Assembly (NCBI GenBank): GCA_043777675.1
Contig: JAYWHR010000047.1
Coordinates: forward strand, 124,001-188,000
Source: JANMDU01 sp043777675
GTDB lineage: Bacteria; Pseudomonadota; Gammaproteobacteria; Burkholderiales; Burkholderiaceae_C
Reading direction: 5' to 3'
Length of the DNA stretch: 64,000 nt
Positions 36,601-45,707 of the stretch are shown here, one piece after another. Positions within the stretch are counted from its first letter, which is position 1. Every line of letters starts with the position of its first letter. The notes beneath the pieces were generated by a model. It ran no database searches. It saw only the letters and a program-made list of their open reading frames with translations, and was not told the origin of the DNA. Position numbers and translations under genes: made by a program.

Positions 36601-39600
36601 GCACGCACGCAGCTATACATGAGTGCAGTGGTCAGATCTTGCAGGGCTGCGTTTTCTTCCGCATCTATGCCTAAATCACGCAACCGAACCTGCGCGAGCG
36701 TCGCTGCCATGCGAGCTGCACGCTCGAGGTGCATCGGCTCTAAATACTTGTCAATTCGAGCTGCCAACTCAACGCCAGTCAGAGCGACTGTCGTTGCAAA
36801 GCTCAGTCGAGCAACACCACCGGCTGCGATACGTACTCTCACACGGAGGCAAGCCACTGGATCCATCGCATTGATGGGGCTACTTGCGCTAGCCCAAGCC
36901 TGCTGACCCATCGCAGGTTGAGAGCGGCTCAAATTGCGACCCAAGAATGTGCGCCGATCAGTGATGCAACTTAACGACACGATCTCGGCATCGGCATGCG
37001 CAAGGAAATGTGCGGCAGACGTAGAAGTATCTCCTGGCAGTCTGGCTCGTCGGCTTAAAAGCAAAGCACGCCAAGGCTCATGCCACTCAGTTTCCACAAA
37101 CAAGTTTGAAAATGCTGGGTGTGCCTCATCGGCTTTTCCATCCGCGAGCACCACCTCAAAGCATGACATCACGTCATACGTCACTGCAGTGCTCAGCAAG
37201 TTCGTAATAACAACGGTACGTAGCTCGGTATCGTCTTCTGGGCTGACCAGAACCGTCATCCGCGCATCCACCTCCGTTGAGGTGGCATCGAATTGGACGC
37301 GATCAGCCATGAAGCAGCAGCTGTATTTCCAATGTGGGTGCGCAGCTGGATGTGATGTGATGGAATATGCCGCGAGATTGCGTTCAGAGACTAGCGTAGC
37401 ATCATGGGCTCTGAGATAAACGAAACTGCCATATTCGTCCCGTAGCAGGTCGTCACGCCAGCGATTGATGTTGATACGTGCATGATCTTGTTGCCAGCGG
37501 CTCACCCCCGCGCCATTAGCCCTCAGCGCGACGCTATAGCGGCCATTCGAGAGCAAATGGGTAGGCTGCCATTGAAGTTTTTGTGGATAGAGTGTGCGTG
37601 ACTGAAACGCCGTATCTAGCGCGCTTTCGTCAGAAATGGGAGCACTGCGCGGGTTCACACTGTTAATGATCTGCCTCGGGCAACGTTCTTGTAGTAGCGA
37701 TTCGTAGGCGGCGACGATCGGCATACTCGCAAACCAATCCTGGACAACTTGCTCACACAAGACATTACACAAAGCGACCAAGCTCATTGCTTGGTGGTGT
37801 GCCATATAGTTTTTGACAACGCTGTACTGCTCAATGTGCGGTTGGCGAGCCAGAGTAAAGTCAATGGCGTCCATAAAGCCGTACTCGCCTCGCGCATTGA
37901 GTTGCTCCAACCGACGCAGATTCGCCACTGCTGCTTTTGGGATCACCATCGCCGCCATGATGGTCGCGTAAGGAGCTACAACCCGCTCGCCAGAGGGCGT
38001 ACGCCTTAATGCCAAGCGTGGCACGCCAAATGGCGCGTACTGATAAGCCAGTGAGTGGTCTTGCGCAAAATACGCTGACTCAGACACACCCCAAGGTAGT
38101 TCTTGCGTTTCAGCAAAAACTTGCTGCTCCTGCACAGCCGCGACACTAGACGATAGCAACAACCCTTGGTCAGGCTCTCGCATCACCAAGGAGGGCATCA
38201 AGTATTCAAACATGGAGCCAGACCACGATTTCAATCCTGGCGTCACGCCACTGGATAAAAAAGGGCGTCCTAAGGCGATCCAATGGCGGCGCGGCACATC
38301 GCCTTTTGCGATAGCGACAAAACTAGCGAGCCTAGATTCAGACGCCAGTAAATCGTAGTAACTCGCATCCAGTACTTGGTCGTGCACCCGAAAGCCAATA
38401 TGAAACAGGTGCCTCTTGGGGTTGTAGAGGCTGCTGAAATTCATCGCCATGCACAGCCGCACACACTGCGCAGCAATATCTTGAAGTTGTTGCTTCTGTT
38501 CATCTGTGCTGCCGGCCTCGCGTATCAAACTATGGCATGCGCCGCTGGTGGCAAGCAAATGTCCGGCTAAATTTCCGCTGTCTACGGTCGATACGTAGTC
38601 AGGCTGCAAAACCTCTAATGTTCGGGTGTCGTACCAATTGAAAAGATGACCAGCGTGCTTGGGTAACTTTTCCACGGTGTTTAGCGTCGCCTGTAAACGG
38701 ATGACCACTTGGCCGGTAGAAATCCATTCGAACTTGCGCGCGCACATCACGGCTAGCAAGTACAGACCGATATTGGTGGGCGATGTGCGGTGCGCTATTG
38801 TCGGTTGCGCGTCGATTTGCAAATTATCAGGCGGCAAATGATGCTCTTCTGATGTCACACAGTGCTCAAAAAACCGCCAAGTATCTTGTGCGATATCGTA
38901 TAAATAAGTTTGATCAGCAGGATCTAGCTGGCGCACTTTGGGCTGAGCTCTCGTTTGACTGACCCACCACGCAAACACCGGACTCAACGCCCACAGCGTG
39001 AACAAACATACACCCCCTGTCGGATTAGGGCTGTATACGAATGCCAGAATGCCCAGTGCAATGCAGGCCAGCGATGATCGGGCGTGCTGTCTAACAAAGT
39101 CACGCAATGGATAGCGCGCCATGGCCTGCGCTTGGGCGGCTGTTGTCCATTGCAAGAGATGTCGACGGCTCACAGTCATACGCCAGCAAGCTCGGAAGAT
39201 CGCATCAATGAGCAACCCTGATTTATGAAACAGTTGGCTAAATTGCCAAGCAGTTGCTGCAATCGATTGCCAAAGCACACCCAAACCCGCATAGAAAAAA
39301 TGCGCAAGCGCGATGCCTCGCCTGCTCGGCACAAGTTCAGACAGTGCTGCAAGCAAAGGCCCTGCCAAAAATGCACCCACCACCAACATAACTGCTTTCG
39401 CTAAGGGAATAGCGTCAGTAAAAATCACCAACATCAGTAGTGCTAGACCAGCGGGAATCACTAGCGAACGCCTTAAGTTATCCAGCATTTTCCATGCACC
39501 CAAACGATTCAATCCATAGCGCTTGGCTTCAAATATCACAGGTAGCAGTTGCCAGTCTCCACGCGTCCAGCGATGGTGGCGAGAATCATCAACACTGGGG

Positions 39601-41975
39601 TGGTGCGGGTGCTCCTCAACAAGCATGACGTCGCTGATATAGGCACAGCGACTTATATTGCCTTCAACCAAGTCATGGCTCAATATGGATTCATCAGAAA
39701 AACGCCGATCTAGTACGGCATATAGCGCCGTGACGTGTAAAAGCCCTTTGCCCGTGAATGAGCCCTCATCAAACAAATCTTGATACAAGTCTGATGCGCC
39801 ACTGCTGTAGGGATCAATACCGCACTGGCCTGCAAACAAGGCATGAAACAGTGTATTTTCCCTAGCCGTCGGCAAAGGGGTGACGACGCGTGGTTGCAAG
39901 ATGCCATATCCTGCGGTAACTCTCCTCGCGGCTGTGTCGATTTGCGGGGTGTTCATCGGATGTGCTGCAATGGATACCAACTCACGCAGCGTTGTTGGCG
40001 GCATACCCGTATCAGCATCGAGCGTGACGATGTATTGAATACCGCTGGCCAAATGCATTCCTTCTATAAAAGAAAAGCCCGCATCCTCGTTGTCCAGTGG
40101 CAACGCATGGACGTTTGTCTCGGCAATGAAGCGTATCAACGCTTCTAGTTTCCCACGCTTACGCTCGTAGCCAATCCATTTTCTCTCGGTACGAGACCAA
40201 CGTCTTTGCCGGTGAATCACCAAAAAACGCGGCAAGCTCACATCACCAGATGGAAATTCATCATTCAATGCTTTGACTTGCCCAATCGCTTCATCAAGCA
40301 GCGCACGGTCTGTGGGCATCGTGGCCTGAGCGGCATCTGCCCAATCAGACAAAAGCGCGAATTGCGCGTTCTCTTCTAGGCTGGCCAGCCAGTGCAGACG
40401 CAGTTGTTGCGAGAGATTGGAGATGGCGGTCGTGGAGGTAAGCATGCAAGGCATCACCACCACGACGCGATGCTCTGGTGGAATACCGCTAGAGAAATCC
40501 ATGCGCGGCATCACTTTGACTTGCACGGATTCAGCCACCACTCTATGAATGACCGCAGCTACCGCTTGAGAAGCAGGCCAAAGCATCAAAAATAATGTGG
40601 CCCAGTGGTGCCATTGCCAGTCTGGGAATGCGGTGATCTGCCTGCTACTTAAAGCGACAAAGGCAAGCGTTCCAAACAACAGCGTGAGCAAATAATTCAG
40701 CAAACGCCTTCTGGGCCTCATACGCCATGGTTTGCCTGCGAGAGAAACGCTTGGCGCAATGATCTGATGCTGAGGCTTCAATATCGCCAGCAATGATGGA
40801 TAACCTGGGCCGATCAAATGGTAGGCAGCAGACGCCAAGCGCGTATCCATACCATCGGCATGGGAGTGCGTTGCAATGTACGCCACTTTTTCAGCCACCG
40901 CCAGCTCTGTTTGACCACTATCGCGCGATGCTTTTTGCAGGCTTTGCATGATTTGTTGGCGCGTGCCTTCACTCTCCGCTACAAAACTGGGTAGTTGTAG
41001 CAGCACCTGAAGCGCACGGCTCACCGGATCAATCAATTCACGCCAGTCAATCTGTCCAACCAAGCGCAGGCTATTGATGATGTTGCTGATCGTCAGGTTT
41101 GTCGCTGCCTGCGCTGTCTGATTTTCTGCGATCAGTGTTTGACCGTTCGTACAGTGCTTGCGAATCCAAATCACCAGCATGGCAGAAGCGTCCGAATCAC
41201 CCATTTGATCAGGAATACGCTGCCACAACTGCGCTAAATAGCTTCGCTCCAAGCCGCGAGCGCGCATGCTTTCAAGCAGCGTATTTAAAGCATCTTCAGA
41301 TAGCGTGCTTTGTGCATCCCACACGGCATGAGCTACCTCACGCGCTGCTTTGCCTAGCGCTATGTGATCTGCAACGCGGCGCAGATTCTCCAGCATAACG
41401 ACCCGTAGCGTGGTGGGCATCGCCCACAGTTCGCCGAGTGTGAGCTGACTCTCTTCTTGATACGCATGCAAGAAAGAAGTGAAAAGTGCCGGTGCTAATA
41501 CGCTGTCTGTATGGGCGGTGTATGCCCAAGCAATGCCGTAAACCCTCGGCAATCCTTCAAGTGGCTCGTCGGTGAGTTTGGGGAGATCGGCATAGTAGCG
41601 CAGCGGTACGCCGTCATAGATTTGCGCCAATTGCGCTTCGACCAAATGAAAATTATCCAGTAACCAATTCGCTGCTGGCGTGACATACTGCCCGCTTTCA
41701 GAAAGCACAGCGATATAGTCATAAGCGCGCCGCAGTGCAACAATGTTGTCCTGCACTCGGGGAAAGAAAGACAACTTTTCTTTCCAAAATTTGCTAACTC
41801 GTACCGTTTGGGCTTGAGCCAAGCTGCGGGCATGCTCTTCAAACCGCTGAGTTCCAAAGAGTTCTGCACGAATCAATGCATCGGGTGGGCGCGGGTTCGC
41901 GGTCAGGACATCTTTGGCATAGACACTAAGGCTATTGAGCTGATTGAAAACGGTTGCTTTCACATCATCAAACAA
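33603..41975 (-). CDS. ndvB: Cyclic beta-1,2-glucan synthase
   Basis: 2790 residues, close to known NdvB/Cgs proteins. Order: N-terminal region to ~420, two membrane helices (~425-480), GT84 domain with DAD near 653 and RWTRGDWQL near 825, further membrane helices (~850-900 and ~1000-1050), glycoamylase-like domain around 1200-1450, and GH94-type modules from ~1500 with the catalytic GTGDWNDGMN near 2448. It builds beta-1,2-glucan from UDP-glucose and cyclises it; the product goes to the periplasm as an osmoregulated glucan. The only start is TTG at 41975, directly overlapping the end of a small upstream gene, so translation is probably coupled. galU follows with a TAATG junction. Confidence 0.92.
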   Translation of the reverse strand: MFDDVKATVFNQLNSLSVYAKDVLTANPRPPDALIRAELFGTQRFEEHARSLAQAQTVRVSKFWKEKLSFFPRVQDNIVALRRAYDYIAVLSESGQYVTPAANWLLDNFHLVEAQLAQIYDGVPLRYYADLPKLTDEPLEGLPRVYGIAWAYTAHTDSVLAPALFTSFLHAYQEESQLTLGELWAMPTTLRVVMLENLRRVADHIALGKAAREVAHAVWDAQSTLSEDALNTLLESMRARGLERSYLAQLWQRIPDQMGDSDASAMLVIWIRKHCTNGQTLIAENQTAQAATNLTISNIINSLRLVGQIDWRELIDPVSRALQVLLQLPSFVAESEGTRQQIMQSLQKASRDSGQTELAVAEKVAYIATHSHADGMDTRLASAAYHLIGPGYPSLLAILKPQHQIIAPSVSLAGKPWRMRPRRRLLNYLLTLLFGTLAFVALSSRQITAFPDWQWHHWATLFLMLWPASQAVAAVIHRVVAESVQVKVMPRMDFSSGIPPEHRVVVVMPCMLTSTTAISNLSQQLRLHWLASLEENAQFALLSDWADAAQATMPTDRALLDEAIGQVKALNDEFPSGDVSLPRFLVIHRQRRWSRTERKWIGYERKRGKLEALIRFIAETNVHALPLDNEDAGFSFIEGMHLASGIQYIVTLDADTGMPPTTLRELVSIAAHPMNTPQIDTAARRVTAGYGILQPRVVTPLPTARENTLFHALFAGQCGIDPYSSGASDLYQDLFDEGSFTGKGLLHVTALYAVLDRRFSDESILSHDLVEGNISRCAYISDVMLVEEHPHHPSVDDSRHHRWTRGDWQLLPVIFEAKRYGLNRLGAWKMLDNLRRSLVIPAGLALLMLVIFTDAIPLAKAVMLVVGAFLAGPLLAALSELVPSRRGIALAHFFYAGLGVLWQSIAATAWQFSQLFHKSGLLIDAIFRACWRMTVSRRHLLQWTTAAQAQAMARYPLRDFVRQHARSSLACIALGILAFVYSPNPTGGVCLFTLWALSPVFAWWVSQTRAQPKVRQLDPADQTYLYDIAQDTWRFFEHCVTSEEHHLPPDNLQIDAQPTIAHRTSPTNIGLYLLAVMCARKFEWISTGQVVIRLQATLNTVEKLPKHAGHLFNWYDTRTLEVLQPDYVSTVDSGNLAGHLLATSGACHSLIREAGSTDEQKQQLQDIAAQCVRLCMAMNFSSLYNPKRHLFHIGFRVHDQVLDASYYDLLASESRLASFVAIAKGDVPRRHWIALGRPFLSSGVTPGLKSWSGSMFEYLMPSLVMREPDQGLLLSSSVAAVQEQQVFAETQELPWGVSESAYFAQDHSLAYQYAPFGVPRLALRRTPSGERVVAPYATIMAAMVIPKAAVANLRRLEQLNARGEYGFMDAIDFTLARQPHIEQYSVVKNYMAHHQAMSLVALCNVLCEQVVQDWFASMPIVAAYESLLQERCPRQIINSVNPRSAPISDESALDTAFQSRTLYPQKLQWQPTHLLSNGRYSVALRANGAGVSRWQQDHARININRWRDDLLRDEYGSFVYLRAHDATLVSERNLAAYSITSHPAAHPHWKYSCCFMADRVQFDATSTEVDARMTVLVSPEDDTELRTVVITNLLSTAVTYDVMSCFEVVLADGKADEAHPAFSNLFVETEWHEPWRALLLSRRARLPGDTSTSAAHFLAHADAEIVSLSCITDRRTFLGRNLSRSQPAMGQQAWASASSPINAMDPVACLRVRVRIAAGGVARLSFATTVALTGVELAARIDKYLEPMHLERAARMAATLAQVRLRDLGIDAEENAALQDLTTALMYSCVRAHNLASASVELVDQSLLWRLGISGDKPIVLVRIHSAEGLGLVQSLLRAQPWWSFGALTIDVVVLNSEDSSYLAPLQHEITAQRDHLLQKVQHSFPFAHRAGFFLLREHDISPLERAALFAIARVVLVADGRSTEAQVAELKAIWLRSTPPEPFGKRASSDEQALGTNQRKRPTTSGKTPVGKFDAASGEFRFSMSADQSPQRPWANVIANASFGFQVSETGNGYTWATNSRLQQITPWSNDPVQDPCFEHYLLQDTDTLEFLRLTPNHRLEASSRGEPNYHVRHGQGYSIFETHHAQLSSRTTFFADCNDAIKLVHVEVRNGGNRPRRLRAIAMAEWQMGEALDSRHTIYTSRLKGYPAVMALQRQSRSGFGGSTAFLAIAGLASPLQWTCDRSEFFDHDGRLIFPSTLGQRGGNGLHPCGAVAGNFNLAAGETFQFTFLLGHAVDAAKAEQLVKAWVLKDASQAFDQLKRYWDDLLGRIQVSTPDPLFDSLTNRWLLYQTLSSRLWSKAGFYQAGGAFGFRDQLQDSMAFAVVAPELLQAQILLNASRQFAQGDVQHWWHAPLGNGVRTHFSDDLLWLPFACAHYIDVTGDTAILDMQVPFLDGADVAAGQEDAYYTPSISEEVVSIYEHCARAIDRSLAVGQHGLPLMGTGDWNDGMNRVGHEGRGESVWLAWFLCAVTQNFAPLAHARGETLRADAWLNARKGWIEALHTDGWDGHWFRRAFFDNGDALGSASNDECQIDLIAQAWSVMSGASSEPFMHSAMQSIQHRLTDATGGLVNLLTPPLKNSSNNPGYIQAYPPGVRENGGQYNHAATWALIAQAQMGDSKAAWETLRSISPAHRSQHPIRGLLYEIEPYAVAGDICGTAPYTGRGGWSWYTGSAAWLHRAGVEYLLGLKVRQGELMLMPCVPEEWPSFEITLKLGGKVITIRWQRDRQTDLKPDQVVSTGQPVRLADLPEKALVLIWQASPESPPMDPHATNPPPNVLPPSSIHGAVVDA

Positions 41976-42171
41976 TACTTGTTGTGGCGATCAGTAGCAC
42001 AGTGACCACGGTGATGGTCAGTAACCTAGGAAACATCAAGGAATGCAGATGCTCCAACACAACATGCAAGCCAAAAAACCGACTCTTCTTGTCGGCGCAA
42101 CTCCGCATATGTGATGCTAAAGCGGCAGCATCGGTAGATACAAAATCAACAGTGGGGTTGTAAGTTGTCAT
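41968..42171 (-). CDS. Small membrane protein coupled to the glucan synthase
   Basis: 67 residues from the ATG at 42171, which has AGGA seven bases upstream (another ATG at 42177 lies within the spacer). A basic soluble part (CADKKSRFFGLH) is followed by a membrane helix at the C-terminus (LLTITVVTVLLIATTSIV). The stop overlaps the TTG start of the glucan-synthase gene by eight bases. I do not recognise the family; position suggests an accessory subunit or a leader that couples translation. Confidence 0.55.
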   Translation of the reverse strand: MTTYNPTVDFVSTDAAALASHMRSCADKKSRFFGLHVVLEHLHSLMFPRLLTITVVTVLLIATTSIV

Positions 42172-42720
42172 GATCATTTCCTAATCGACTGAGAATGCAA
42201 GAGCGAGAGCGAGAGTAAGCAGTGCACAGCGCTAACTCCAGAGGTACAACTAATACTATGGTTTACACCGAGAGCGGTCTATCGGAAAGGACGACATCTT
42301 TTGTAGGACAAATACCTGCGGCTTCTTGTCAGCGGCAGTGATAGAAGAGATGCTTGTGTTTGTAATAATTACTATAATTTTGATAGCACTCAGGCCAGTA
42401 TGTACGAAGGCACTACGCTCAAAATGCCTTAAGAATCAGAGCGTGAGTGCCACAGGCACAGCGCCCAAGCGAAAAGAAATACAAACCTGCGTTTGCCAAG
42501 CTTTGGTCTCGCGCCGAATGATTGGGTCACTCATCAACACCTAGTATTTGTTGAAAATGAATGGAAGCATCTAGCAACATGATCGCTTGCCAAATACATG
42601 CTGCACAGTGACTGTGGGCGCTTGGTTGGGTCGTAAAAAATGACACTTTTGGGTGATATGTAGCCGAAATTGGCTTGTTTGCGCTTCTGATTGAGCCAAT
42701 TTCTCGCTTCTAATCCAAGC
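42172..42720. other. Long intergenic region upstream of the glucan-synthase operon
   Basis: 549 bases between divergent genes. It contains a GAGCGA-rich stretch near 42197-42215, a partial copy of the dispersed repeat at 42371, and probably promoters for both sides. Open frames here (for example 42326-42544 plus) lack ribosome sites and look accidental. Confidence 0.5.
42371..42401 (+). repeat. Dispersed repeat, partial copy
   Basis: ACTATAATTTTGATAGCACT matches the first third of the ~62-base repeat; the rest has diverged. Confidence 0.45.
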
Positions 42721-43209
42721 ATGGAAACTCTTAATACAAACGACTCTGCCCCCGAACTGCGCAAAGAGCCACGCCTGTGGCAAGGCGATGGCTGGACGGC
42801 TTTGGTGATCAAAAACGATGACGATGACGGCTGGGCCGTGGCTATGACGAAAGATGGCGCAGCCGAGCCAGCGCTGGTCGGCCCGTGGACGATGGGGCGC
42901 GACAAGAAAAATCCCAAACCGCTGGATAAATTTGCCTTCAGTACGTTGGTCAAAACAGCTTCAGAGTTTGTGCGGCGGCAAGAGCAGCAACTGCATGCTT
43001 CTTTGCACCAGAGCTTAGACGTGACAGCCAAAGGATCGCGGTTCACCGTGAGCCTAGACATTCAACCCGATGACGACAACCCATCGGCCACCCTGAGCGC
43101 GCAAGATGCAGGCGGCGATGAAGTTGCACGGATCAAAGTGCTGCCGTCTTTCAAACTCAACCGCGCAAGCGCAGTGGCTTGGGTAGAGAATGGGTTTGAA
43201 AGACCCTAA
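42721..43209 (+). CDS. Conserved hypothetical protein
   Basis: 162 residues from the ATG at 42721. It is acidic and without signal or membrane segments; WQGDGWTALVIKNDDDDGWAVAMTK (about 18-42) and GPWTMGRDKKNPKPLD (about 57-72) look like beta-rich, compact sequence. The C-terminal half may form a second small domain. I recall similar proteins only as hypothetical in Comamonadaceae. The codon pattern matches neighbours, and the long frame on the opposite strand is its shadow. Confidence 0.65.
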   Translation: METLNTNDSAPELRKEPRLWQGDGWTALVIKNDDDDGWAVAMTKDGAAEPALVGPWTMGRDKKNPKPLDKFAFSTLVKTASEFVRRQEQQLHASLHQSLDVTAKGSRFTVSLDIQPDDDNPSATLSAQDAGGDEVARIKVLPSFKLNRASAVAWVENGFERP

Positions 43210-43401
43210 CCCACTGCAAATATTGACCGCATTACGCCATGCCTTTTCATTGAAGTGTGTCATCCGACAGGTTCGTTTTCGTCATCCAGATGGCTCGTGC
43301 TGTTTAACGTATCAAACTGTTTATTAAGTGTCGTATCGCACGGTTGATAAATTATCCAAGCGTCAGCATTGGGATATCAAACAATTTGGAAAAAAAGTGC
43401 T

Positions 43402-44136
43402 ATGACAAACCGCTTCGATTCAGCCTTGGCTCAAGATGCCTGCGGAAATGGGCTGTTCGCGGCGCTACCAGAAGATGCTCTGCTTACTTGGCTACCCGAT
43501 CTCGAACAGATTGATTTAACTCTTGGGCAGGTGCTCTACGAAGTCGAAGCAACTCCGGCGCATGCGTACTTCCCAACCACCTCCATCGTTTCACTTCTCT
43601 ACAAAATGGATAACGGCGAGTCTGCCGAAATCGCAATCGTTGGAAACGACGGTATGGTGGGTATCTCACTTTTCATGGGAGGGGGTGCAACGTCGAGCCG
43701 AGCAGTCGTTCAAAATGCTGGCCTTGGATTTCGCGTGACGGCGGCTGTATTGAAGCGAGAATGCGCGCGCGGCGGGGCTACGTTGCACCAATTGCTGAAA
43801 TATACACAAGCGCTGATGAGCCAGATGACGCTCACTGCGGCTTGCAATCGCCATCACACCTTCCCCCAACAACTGTCGCGCTGGATACTGCTCAGCCTAG
43901 ACCGCCTGAAGGGCAATGAAATGGTCATGACACAGCAGCTGCTTGCCAATATGCTCGGAACGACCCCGGAGCAGGTCGCCGAGTGCGCGAGCGAATTGCA
44001 CCAGCGAGGCCTTATTGACTATCAAGAGGGAACGATCATCGTCCGAGATCGCAAGGGAATTGAGGCATCAAGCTGCGAGTGCTATTTCGTTGTCAAGGCT
44101 GAATATGATCGCCTTCTGCAGCGCGCTGGAAAATGA
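43402..44136 (+). CDS. Crp/Fnr-family transcription regulator
   Basis: 244 residues from the ATG at 43402. The cNMP-like barrel (YFPTTSIVSLLYKMDNGESAEIAIVGNDGMVGISLFMGGG) closely resembles that of the regulator at 14743-15468, so the two are paralogues. The winged HTH (MTQQLLANMLGTTPEQVAECA) has lost the RRES residues that the paralogue has in its recognition helix, so it probably reads another site. The C-terminal C-E-C-Y motif is kept. A half-match to the palindrome (TGTCGTATCGCAC) lies about 60 bases upstream. Confidence 0.87.
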   Translation: MTNRFDSALAQDACGNGLFAALPEDALLTWLPDLEQIDLTLGQVLYEVEATPAHAYFPTTSIVSLLYKMDNGESAEIAIVGNDGMVGISLFMGGGATSSRAVVQNAGLGFRVTAAVLKRECARGGATLHQLLKYTQALMSQMTLTAACNRHHTFPQQLSRWILLSLDRLKGNEMVMTQQLLANMLGTTPEQVAECASELHQRGLIDYQEGTIIVRDRKGIEASSCECYFVVKAEYDRLLQRAGK

Positions 44137-44203
44137 GTGCAGCAAGTGCCGTGATGCGAGACCGATTTTCAGCGAGATTCCCAATTCCTTCGGAGAGCGT
44201 TTT

Positions 44204-44437
44204 ATGGAAATGTGTGAGGATGCTTCATTTATGACAGATGATCCCCTGACAAAACTTCGCGCCGCAACCGCTGCTGAAAAGGCTGCCATTGCAGAGCGAG
44301 CCGAGCGCTGCAAGAAGCTCACTGCCAAGATCTCTAGGTATCAGGTGGGCAAAGGCCCGGAGCCAACGGCTGAAGAATTTTCGGAGTGGCAAGAACATGT
44401 CGAGCAGAGTGTTTCGCTCAAAATGGCGCTGATATAA
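44204..44437 (+). CDS. Small hypothetical helical protein
   Basis: 77 residues from the ATG at 44204 with GGAG about nine bases ahead. Residues 15-45 (AATAAEKAAIAERAERCKKL) predict one long amphipathic helix. It lies 67 bases after the Crp/Fnr gene on the same strand and may be cotranscribed. No known function. Confidence 0.5.
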   Translation: MEMCEDASFMTDDPLTKLRAATAAEKAAIAERAERCKKLTAKISRYQVGKGPEPTAEEFSEWQEHVEQSVSLKMALI

Positions 44438-44469
44438 GCCACTAGGGTGAACGCATCACGTCGTTTCGC

Positions 44470-44498
44470 AATGGCGAGCGCTCCCCCCGCCCGCCATT
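44470..44498 (+). terminator. Candidate terminator between convergent genes
   Basis: Arms AATGGCG (44470-44476) and CGCCATT (44492-44498) with a 15-base loop and TTTT at 44497-44500. It stands between the small plus-strand gene and the end of metK and may serve both. Confidence 0.5.
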
Positions 44499-44519
44499 TT
44501 GCTAATTAGCAGCTAAGCT

Positions 44520-45701
44520 TTACAGGCCTGCTGCGCTTCGCAGTGCTGCTGCACGATCCGTACGCTCCCAAGTGAACTCCGGTTCATCGCGGCCAAAGTG
44601 GCCATAAGCTGCAGTCTTTTGGTAGATCGGGCGCAGCAAATCGAGCATCTGGATGATGCCTTTCGGACGCAGATCAAAATGCTCGGCCACCAGAGCGGAT
44701 AGCTTTTCGTCGGAGATCAATCCAGTGCCTTCGGTGTAGACCGTGATGTTCATCGGTTTGGCCACGCCAATCGCGTAAGCCACTTGCACTTGGCATTGCT
44801 TTGCTAGGCCTGCAGCCACGACATTTTTTGCGACGTAGCGAGCTGCGTAAGCGGCTGAGCGATCAACCTTGGAAGGATCTTTGCCAGAGAATGCGCCGCC
44901 GCCGTGAGGGCAAGCGCCGCCATAGGTGTCGACAATGATTTTGCGGCCCGTGAGGCCGCAGTCGCCCTGCGGGCCGCCGACGACGAAACGACCGGTTGGG
45001 TTGATCAGATATTTTGTGTTCTGCAACCACTCTTTAGGCAACACCGGCTTGATGATTTCTTCAATCACGGCTTCGTAAAAGCTGGGCTTGAGGGTTTTCA
45101 TGTCGATACTTTGATCGGGATCGTGCTGCGTGGAGAGCACTACGGTATCAATGCTATGGGGCTTGCCATCCACATAACGCATCGTCACTTGGCTCTTTGC
45201 ATCCGGCCGCAGGAAAGGCAGTTTGCCGCTCTTGCGCATTTGCGCTTGGCGTTCAACCAAGCGGTGTGCGTAATAAATCGGCGCAGGCATTAAGTCTGGC
45301 GTTTCGTCACATGCATAGCCAAACATCAGGCCTTGGTCGCCAGCGCCGGTGTTCAGGTGATCATCCGATGCTTGATCCACGCCTTGGGCGATATCATTGC
45401 TTTGCTTGTCGTAGCAAACCATGACAGCGCAACCTTTGTAATCAATACCGTATTCGGTGTTGTCGTAGCCAATGCGCTGAATCGTGTCGCGTGCTGTTTG
45501 AATGTAATCGACATTCGCGTTGGTGGTGATCTCACCAGCAAGCACGACCAAGCCGGTGTTGCACAGCGTCTCGGCTGCTACCCGGCTGCGCGGGTCTTGT
45601 TTGAAAATTGCATCGAGGATTGCGTCAGATATCTGGTCAGCCACCTTATCGGGATGGCCTTCAGAGACGGATTCGGATGTGAAGAGAAAATCGTTCGCCA
45701 T
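44520..45701 (-). CDS. metK: S-adenosylmethionine synthetase
   Basis: 393 residues, normal length. It makes SAM from methionine and ATP. The N-terminal SVSEGHPDKVADQISD (residues 8-23), the GAGDQGLMFGYA loop (near 120) and the GGGAFSGKDPSKVDRS phosphate-binding segment (near 265-280) are present. Upstream is a structured leader whose outer stem includes GGAG, the only ribosome site. It is divergent from two acyltransferase genes. Confidence 0.97.
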   Translation of the reverse strand: MANDFLFTSESVSEGHPDKVADQISDAILDAIFKQDPRSRVAAETLCNTGLVVLAGEITTNANVDYIQTARDTIQRIGYDNTEYGIDYKGCAVMVCYDKQSNDIAQGVDQASDDHLNTGAGDQGLMFGYACDETPDLMPAPIYYAHRLVERQAQMRKSGKLPFLRPDAKSQVTMRYVDGKPHSIDTVVLSTQHDPDQSIDMKTLKPSFYEAVIEEIIKPVLPKEWLQNTKYLINPTGRFVVGGPQGDCGLTGRKIIVDTYGGACPHGGGAFSGKDPSKVDRSAAYAARYVAKNVVAAGLAKQCQVQVAYAIGVAKPMNITVYTEGTGLISDEKLSALVAEHFDLRPKGIIQMLDLLRPIYQKTAAYGHFGRDEPEFTWERTDRAAALRSAAGL

Positions 45702-45707
45702 TTGTGT

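Noticed and set aside
42326..42544. Plus-strand frame with a hydrophobic stretch
   Set aside because: The hydrophobic part comes from a partial dispersed repeat; no ribosome site and no family-like sequence.
42534..43061. Long minus-strand frame opposite the 42721 gene
   Set aside because: The plus-strand gene has better composition and a coherent protein; the minus frame is its shadow.
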